Positions 58,559 to 64,000 of a stretch of DNA of 64,000 bases are shown in pieces. Where the stretch lies: contig NZ_CALBWS010000030.1 in NCBI RefSeq assembly GCF_937468385.1, positions 1 through 64,000 of the forward strand, written 5' to 3'. The stretch's first letter is position 1; every line of letters starts with the position of its first letter. The DNA comes from Neobacillus rhizosphaerae (GTDB lineage: Bacteria; Bacillota; Bacilli; Bacillales; Cytobacillaceae). Under the pieces are notes generated by a model. That model was not told where the DNA came from and did not search any database. It saw nothing but the letters and a program-made list of their open reading frames with translations. The translations under genes and the position numbers were made by a program.

Positions 58559-59941
58559 TTAACCCTCCAACGCTGCTTTTAGTGCCTCACTAACCGACGA
58601 TACCCCAATCAGTTGGACCCCCTTTGGCCCCTTCCAGCCACTTAAATTATTGGCAGGCAAAATAACACGTTCAAAGCCTAACTTTGCAGCCTCCTGAACA
58701 CGCTGCTCAATTCTTGACACCCGTCTTACTTCGCCAGTTAATCCTACTTCGCCAATAATGCAATCTGTCGGCCTAGTTGGTTTATCCCTAAAACTCGAGG
58801 CAATACTAACGGCAACCGCCAAATCAATCGCAGGCTCATCCAATTTTACGCCCCCTGCTACTTTCAAGTAGGCATCCTGATTTTGCAGCAGCATCCCAAC
58901 GCGCTTTTCTAAGACGGCCATTAAGAGCGGCACACGGTTATGGTCGATTCCCGTTGCCATTCTTCTTGGATTTCCAAAGCTTGTCGGTGAAATTAACGCC
59001 TGAATTTCAACGAGGACAGGACGTGTCCCTTCCATTGATGCTACGACAGTCGAGCCTGCCGCTCCCCGGGAACGTTCTTCAAGAAAAATTTCTGATGGAT
59101 TTTCTACTTCTTCAAGACCAAATTCCTTCATCTCAAAAATGCCCATTTCATTCGTTGAGCCAAAGCGGTTCTTCACGGCCCTTAGAATCCGGTAGGTGTG
59201 ATGCCTTTCTCCTTCAAAATAAAGGACGGTATCTACCATATGCTCTAACAGCCTTGGTCCCGCAATTGAGCCTTCTTTTGTTACGTGCCCGACAATAAAA
59301 ATGGCAATCCCTTTCGTTTTACCGATTCTCATTAATTCGGAAGTACATTCACGGACCTGTGATACGCTGCCCGGTGCTGACGTTACTTCCGGGTGGAAGA
59401 CGGTCTGAATCGAGTCAATGATAACGAAGCTAGGGTTTGTATTCTCAATCGTTCGGTTTATTTCTTCTAGGTTTGTTTCCGCATAAACTAACAGATTTTC
59501 CGATGATATCCCTAATCGTTCGGCACGGAGTTTCGTTTGTCTCAATGACTCTTCACCAGATATATATAAAACCTGATTGCCTTTATTGGCAAGCTGTGAA
59601 GATACTTGCAAAAGAAGAGTAGATTTTCCGATACCTGGATCTCCGCCAATTAATACTAACGAGCCCTTTACCACTCCCCCGCCTAGGACGCGGTTCAGTT
59701 CATTTAGGTCGGTTAAAATACGCGGTTCATTTTCCATTTCAATCGTATTGATTGGCATTGGTTTTGATAAAAGGCCTGTGGCACCCTGAGAATGCGCGAA
59801 CGCTCCCCTTCTTGAAGCGCCTGTGACCTCTACTTCCTCAACCATCTTATTCCACTGCCCGCAACCCGGACATTTCCCCATCCACTTTGGAGATTCATAC
59901 CCGCACTCCTGACAGATAAACTTTGTTTTTCGTTTCGCCAT
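58559..59941 (-). CDS. radA: DNA repair protein RadA
   Basis: 460 residues from the ATG at 59941 (MAKRKTKFICQECGYES); a longer form to 60025 is written by an R1 repeat. Zinc finger Cys10, 13, 24, 27; Walker A GGDPGIGKST; the RadA motif KNRFG; C-terminal Lon-like domain. A hexameric branch-migration helicase in recombination. Confidence 0.97.
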   Translation of the reverse strand: MAKRKTKFICQECGYESPKWMGKCPGCGQWNKMVEEVEVTGASRRGAFAHSQGATGLLSKPMPINTIEMENEPRILTDLNELNRVLGGGVVKGSLVLIGGDPGIGKSTLLLQVSSQLANKGNQVLYISGEESLRQTKLRAERLGISSENLLVYAETNLEEINRTIENTNPSFVIIDSIQTVFHPEVTSAPGSVSQVRECTSELMRIGKTKGIAIFIVGHVTKEGSIAGPRLLEHMVDTVLYFEGERHHTYRILRAVKNRFGSTNEMGIFEMKEFGLEEVENPSEIFLEERSRGAAGSTVVASMEGTRPVLVEIQALISPTSFGNPRRMATGIDHNRVPLLMAVLEKRVGMLLQNQDAYLKVAGGVKLDEPAIDLAVAVSIASSFRDKPTRPTDCIIGEVGLTGEVRRVSRIEQRVQEAAKLGFERVILPANNLSGWKGPKGVQLIGVSSVSEALKAALEG

Positions 59942-59960
59942 CCTGCTTCTTTCCTCTCTT

Positions 59961-60105
59961 AAAAGCACAAGCGCCCGGTTAGCGGCGTATGGACTGGAGT
60001 GCTTCGACTGAGATAAAGGAAACACGGTGAGCGTAAACGAACCAATGTTGACTTATCTTAGGGAGAAGCGCGAAGTACACTAGCCGCTGGGCGCTGGAGC
60101 TGGAC
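59961..60105 (+). repeat. R1 repeat between clpC and radA (simple copy)
   Basis: 145 bases: AAGCGCCCGGTTAGCGGC ... CTAGCCGCTGGGCGCTGGAG. The terminal inverted repeats pair over about 17 positions with few mismatches. Serves as the uninterrupted version for the copy at 30496-30796. Confidence 0.8.
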
Positions 60106-60141
60106 AATTCTTAAAGTCCAATGTTAAAAATTCTTATATTT

Positions 60142-60187
60142 TTAAAAAAAAGAGGTACACGAATCGACTTTATTCACGTGTACCTCT
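60142..60187 (-). terminator. terminator after clpC
   Basis: Minus strand: AGAGGTACACG and CGTGTACCTCT pair perfectly around a 15-base loop, followed by eight T. Confidence 0.92.
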
Positions 60188-60239
60188 GTTTGCTGTTATT
60201 TAACACTTAAAAATTATCTGTTGAAAAACTGATACTATT

Positions 60240-62681
60240 CTATTTCACTAAACTTGTTTGTTCGGCCATTCTCACGATAAATTCACCATTATCCACATCA
60301 ATTATTGCAAGCTGCCCGGTCAATAATGTCCCTTTTAGCAGTTCTTCCGAGAGCCGGTCTTCAATATGCTTTTGAATGGCACGACGGAGAGGTCTTGCCC
60401 CATACTCTGGGTCATAACCCTCTTGTGATATTTTCTCCTTCGCAGCATCCGTTAACTCTATAGAAATATCCTGTTCCTTTAAGCGTTTGATTAGCTGGTC
60501 TGACAACAACGTAACAATTTCATTAAGATGCTTTCTTTCTAAGGCATGGAAAACAATGATTTCATCGATCCGATTCAAGAATTCAGGACGGAAGGCTTTC
60601 TTGAGTTCCTCCATCACCTTACTCTTCATGTCTTTATAATCGTGCTCGCCATCTTGGATATTGAAACCAACGTATTTATTACGTTTAAGCGCTTCAGCAC
60701 CTACATTGGAGGTCATTATCAGAACAGTATTTCGGAAATCAACTGTTCTTCCCTTTGAATCTGTTAAGCGCCCATCTTCTAGTACTTGAAGCAGGATATT
60801 AAATACATCTGGGTGTGCTTTTTCTATTTCATCGAGCAAAATAACCGAGTACGGTTTCCTGCGAACCTTTTCCGTTAATTGTCCGCCTTCCTCATAACCG
60901 ACATATCCCGGAGGTGAACCAACTAGTCGGGACGTGGAGTGCTTCTCCATATATTCAGACATATCAATCCGAATCATCGCATCTTCATCGCCAAACATCG
61001 CCTCAGCAAGAGCACGGGCTAATTCTGTTTTTCCGACCCCGGTTGGTCCAAGGAAAACAAAGGAACCGATTGGACGTTTAGGATCTTTTAATCCAGCACG
61101 TGCACGGCGGACGGCTTTAGAAACTGCTTTGACTGCCTCTTCCTGGCCAATAATCCGAGAATGAAGGACTTCCTCTAAATTAAGTAATTTTGCTGTCTCC
61201 GTTTCGGCAAGCTTGGAGACGGGCACTCCCGTCCAGCTTGAAACGACACTGGCAATATCCTCAACCGTCACTTCATTATTTTCTTTTCCTTGTTTTTCCT
61301 TCCACGTTTTCTTCGTTTCTTCGAGCTGTTCACGCAGACGCTGTTCTGTATCCCTTAACGAGGCTGCTTTTTCAAATTCCTGACTTTGGACAGCTGAATC
61401 CTTTTCTTTCCTTACTTCCTCAAGCTTTACCTCTAATTCTTTTAAATTGGGTGGCGTAGTATATGAGCGGAGCCGTACCTTTGAGCCCGCTTCATCGATT
61501 AAATCAATCGCTTTATCCGGCAGGAAACGATCTGAAATATACCGATCTGAAAGCTTTACTGCTGCTTTAATGGCTTCATCAGTAATCGAAACACGGTGAT
61601 GAGCTTCGTAGCGGTCTCGTAAGCCCTCCAAAATTCGGATTGATTCGTCTGCCGTTGGTTCATCGACACGGATCGGCTGGAAGCGTCGTTCTAACGCGGC
61701 ATCTTTTTCAATATATTTTCGATATTCATCAAGCGTCGTTGCTCCAATACACTGGAGCTCTCCGCGGGCTAGCGATGGTTTTAAGATATTTGAAGCATCT
61801 ATGGCACCTTCTGCACCACCAGCGCCGATTAATGTGTGCAGCTCATCAATGAATAGAATAATATTACCAGCCTGGCGAATCTCATCCATTACTTTTTTCA
61901 ACCGGTCCTCAAATTCACCTCGATATTTCGTCCCAGCTACAACTGTTCCCATATCAAGGGTCATGACTCGTTTATCGCGAAGAATTTCCGGCACTTCATT
62001 ATTCACAATTTGCTGAGCCAGCCCTTCTGCAATCGCTGTTTTCCCAACACCAGGCTCACCAATTAGGACTGGGTTATTTTTTGTCCGCCGACTTAAAACC
62101 TCGATAACTCGCTGAATTTCCTTGCTGCGTCCAATCACAGGGTCAAGGCTTCCTTCGCGGGCAATTGAAGTTAAATCTCTAGCCAGGCTGTCAAGTGTTG
62201 GGGTGTTAGCACTAACAGAGGAACTGCCCTGATGTCCTCCAGATTCGTTACTTCCTAATAATTGCAGCACCTGCTGCCTTGCTTTATTTAAGCTAACACC
62301 AAGATTATTAAGGACTCTGGCAGCAACCCCTTCTCCCTCACGAATCAACCCAAGGAGAATATGCTCTGTGCCCACATAGGAATGTCCTAATTTTCTCGCC
62401 TCATCCATTGACAATTCAATGACCTTTTTCGCTCTTGGTGTATAGTGAATCGTTTGAGAAGTTTCTTGTCCCTTGCCAATTAAATTTTCCACTTCATTTT
62501 GGATTTTATCGGAACCTAAGCCAAGACCATAAAGCGCTTTTGCAGCAATTCCTTCCCCTTCGCGAACTAACCCTAATAAAATATGCTCTGTTCCTATGTT
62601 ATTATGTCCAAGGCGAATCGCCTCTTCTTGTGCTAAAGCCAGCACCTTTTGTGCTCTCTCAGTAAAACGGCCGAACATCAT
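60240..62681 (-). CDS. clpC: ClpC, AAA+ unfoldase of the ClpCP protease
   Basis: 813 residues. Two N-terminal Clp_N repeats (about 1-145), AAA1 with GEPGVGKTA, a coiled M domain with UVR-like motif (about 420-470), AAA2 with GPTGVGKTE, and a VGFNIQDGEHD-type ClpP-docking region. Degrades damaged and arginine-phosphorylated proteins with ClpP and MecA/McsB. Fourth gene of the ctsR operon. Confidence 0.98.
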   Translation of the reverse strand: MMFGRFTERAQKVLALAQEEAIRLGHNNIGTEHILLGLVREGEGIAAKALYGLGLGSDKIQNEVENLIGKGQETSQTIHYTPRAKKVIELSMDEARKLGHSYVGTEHILLGLIREGEGVAARVLNNLGVSLNKARQQVLQLLGSNESGGHQGSSSVSANTPTLDSLARDLTSIAREGSLDPVIGRSKEIQRVIEVLSRRTKNNPVLIGEPGVGKTAIAEGLAQQIVNNEVPEILRDKRVMTLDMGTVVAGTKYRGEFEDRLKKVMDEIRQAGNIILFIDELHTLIGAGGAEGAIDASNILKPSLARGELQCIGATTLDEYRKYIEKDAALERRFQPIRVDEPTADESIRILEGLRDRYEAHHRVSITDEAIKAAVKLSDRYISDRFLPDKAIDLIDEAGSKVRLRSYTTPPNLKELEVKLEEVRKEKDSAVQSQEFEKAASLRDTEQRLREQLEETKKTWKEKQGKENNEVTVEDIASVVSSWTGVPVSKLAETETAKLLNLEEVLHSRIIGQEEAVKAVSKAVRRARAGLKDPKRPIGSFVFLGPTGVGKTELARALAEAMFGDEDAMIRIDMSEYMEKHSTSRLVGSPPGYVGYEEGGQLTEKVRRKPYSVILLDEIEKAHPDVFNILLQVLEDGRLTDSKGRTVDFRNTVLIMTSNVGAEALKRNKYVGFNIQDGEHDYKDMKSKVMEELKKAFRPEFLNRIDEIIVFHALERKHLNEIVTLLSDQLIKRLKEQDISIELTDAAKEKISQEGYDPEYGARPLRRAIQKHIEDRLSEELLKGTLLTGQLAIIDVDNGEFIVRMAEQTSLVK

Positions 62682-62700
62682 ATTATCTTCCTCCTCACCA

Positions 62701-63771
62701 TTATTTTTCTTGCTCCATTATGAGTCGTTCTCTAATTAATGCTGCACGTCTGATATCCCTTTCATGCGGCCGTAATGGACCACCTGCATATTGCTGTAAA
62801 AACCCTGGCTGGGTTAAGATCATTAATTCATTTAAAATCGTTTTTGGTAAATTTTCGATAAAACCTATATCTATCCCAAGCCGAACATCTGATAAACACT
62901 TGGCTGCCTCTTTCGACTCAATGATTCGACTATTAGACAGAACGCCTAATGAACGGAATATCCTGTCTTCTAATTGTATGTTTGAAGTTTTTCGTAATGC
63001 TTCACGGGCCGACCTTTCTTGTGAAATGAGCTGACTGACAACCCCCTTAAGGTCCCTGCCGATATCTTCCTCCGATTTTCCAAGCGTGATTTGATTAGAG
63101 ATTTGAAAAATATTCCCTAACGCTTCACTTCCTTCACCATAAATTCCTCTTACAACAAGCCCTAATTGGTTGATAGCAGGAATGATTCGATTAATCTGCT
63201 GCGTTAAGATTAACCCTGGCAAATGCATCATGACAGAGGCACGGAGACCTGTTCCCACGTTTGTAGGACAGCTGGTTAAATAACCGTGCTTTTCATCAAA
63301 CGCATACTGAATATTACTTTCAAGCCAATCATCAATTTCATTAGCAGCATCTAAGGCTTGGGATAATTGCAATCCTGGGAACAGGCATTGAATTCGAATA
63401 TGATCCTCTTCATTAATCATAATACTAACTTCTTCATTTTCGGTTAATAAAACAGCACCATACGGTGATTCTTCAGCTAGTTGAGGGCTGATCAAATGCT
63501 TTTCTACTAACACCCTCTTTTGAAGTGGCTGCAATTCATCAATTTTCAACAATTCCATTTGCCCAAATTTTTGAAAACGTGATCTTCCTAAAATTTCTTC
63601 CATATTTACAATAATCATTTTTGCTTCTTCATGTGAAAAAATAGTTGGAAATTTATAATCTTCGAAGTTCCGGGCTAAACGAATTCGGGAACTAAGGACA
63701 ATATCCGAGTCAGGTCCTTCTTCGCTCATCCAAGAGCTGACAGCTTGATTAAGAAATCGTTCAAGCGACAC
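62701..63771 (-). CDS. mcsB: protein-arginine kinase McsB
   Basis: 356 residues from a GTG at 63771, with GGGAGGGG 6 bases upstream; the in-frame ATG at 63792 lies within the mcsA end. Guanidino-kinase fold with SSRIRLARNFE, the lid and catalytic block TCPTNVGTGLRASVMMHLPG, and RDIRRAALIRERL at the end. Phosphorylates arginines, marking proteins for ClpCP. Confidence 0.97.
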   Translation of the reverse strand: MSLERFLNQAVSSWMSEEGPDSDIVLSSRIRLARNFEDYKFPTIFSHEEAKMIIVNMEEILGRSRFQKFGQMELLKIDELQPLQKRVLVEKHLISPQLAEESPYGAVLLTENEEVSIMINEEDHIRIQCLFPGLQLSQALDAANEIDDWLESNIQYAFDEKHGYLTSCPTNVGTGLRASVMMHLPGLILTQQINRIIPAINQLGLVVRGIYGEGSEALGNIFQISNQITLGKSEEDIGRDLKGVVSQLISQERSAREALRKTSNIQLEDRIFRSLGVLSNSRIIESKEAAKCLSDVRLGIDIGFIENLPKTILNELMILTQPGFLQQYAGGPLRPHERDIRRAALIRERLIMEQEK

Positions 63772-63772
63772 G

Positions 63773-64000
63773 TTATTCCCCTCCCTTTTCACTTCCAGCT
63801 AATTTTTTCTCTAACGTCCGTATTTCATCTCTTAGCTCCGCGGCTTTCTCAAACTCTTCATGGGAGATGGATTCTCTAAGGTCATTTTTCAATTCTTCAA
63901 TCTGTTTACGGAGGTGAATGCCCCCGCCAATTCTTTTCGGAATTTTCCCGTTATGTGTCCAGTTTCCACTGTGAAGACGTCTTAATACCGGTTTTAGCTG
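63773..64000 (-). CDS. mcsA: McsA, activator of McsB (C-terminal part)
   Basis: 75 residues plus stop; the N-terminal zinc-finger half lies beyond the window. The UVR motif is visible (LKNDLRESISHEEFEKAAELRDEIRTLE, in short pieces). McsA is required for McsB kinase activity. It ends 1 base before the mcsB GTG. Confidence 0.95.
   Translation of the reverse strand, partial: QLKPVLRRLHSGNWTHNGKIPKRIGGGIHLRKQIEELKNDLRESISHEEFEKAAELRDEIRTLEKKLAGSEKGGE

Noticed and set aside
59942..60025. N-terminal extension of RadA
   Set aside because: The 28 extra residues are encoded by the R1 repeat; the zinc finger start MAKRKTKFIC fits the family.

Overview
This 64 kb window is a low-GC Bacillaceae chromosome segment (Bacillus sensu lato). 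The evidence is the gene order, the sporulation genes (gerD, kbaA, cwlD, pdaB, sigH), the TTG start of rpoB, and the RNA polymerase and ribosomal proteins, which closely resemble those of Bacillus subtilis as I know them. It corresponds to the origin-proximal region of B. subtilis from mcsA to the rrn operon beside pdaB, shown in reverse, so nearly everything is on the minus strand. I cannot assign a species.

Right to left, in the direction of transcription: the stress and proteolysis operon mcsA(partial)-mcsB-clpC, then radA-disA; yacL-ispD-ispF (isoprenoid precursors); gltX, then a cysteine T-box leader and cysE-cysS-mrnC-rlmB-rae1; sigH; rpmGB-secE-nusG; rplK-rplA; rplJ-rplL behind an L10 leader; ybxB; rpoB-rpoC; the str operon rplGB-rpsL-rpsG-fusA-tuf; the S10/spc/alpha superoperon from rpsJ to rplQ, including secY, adk, map, infA, rpmJ and rpoA; ecfA1-ecfA2-ecfT-truA; and rplM-rpsI. 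Together these supply the core transcription, translation, secretion and tRNA-charging machinery. Sigma-A type promoters with 17-base spacers can be read before rplK, rplJ, rplGB, rpsJ (two), rplM, rpmGB and the rrn operon.

Left part: between rpsI and ybaK lies a plus-strand accessory block. It holds an SDR oxidoreductase, a divergent QueA-family protein and a VOC protein in one operon, then a NarL-type two-component system whose sensor has a Cys-rich GAF domain. After that come ybaK, cwlD, salA, gerD (with a very good sigma-G promoter), kbaA, pdaB, a small conserved-looking ORF, tandem rrn promoters and the 5' end of a 16S rRNA gene running off the left edge.

The least ordinary content is intergenic. 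At least four families of dispersed short repeats, here called R1 to R4, lie between housekeeping genes. R2 has four copies whose terminal hairpins differ in sequence but keep their pairing, and one R2 copy is nested inside an R1 copy with an apparent empty site elsewhere in the window. R1 supplies the last codons of ispD, R4 supplies the -35 box of the cysE leader promoter, R2 sits between the L10 attenuator and rplJ, and R3 lies between rpoB and rpoC. A second unusual region is the leader of ecfA1, where a three-way-junction fold runs into a U-tract. No tRNA genes, CRISPR arrays, prophage or transposase genes were seen.
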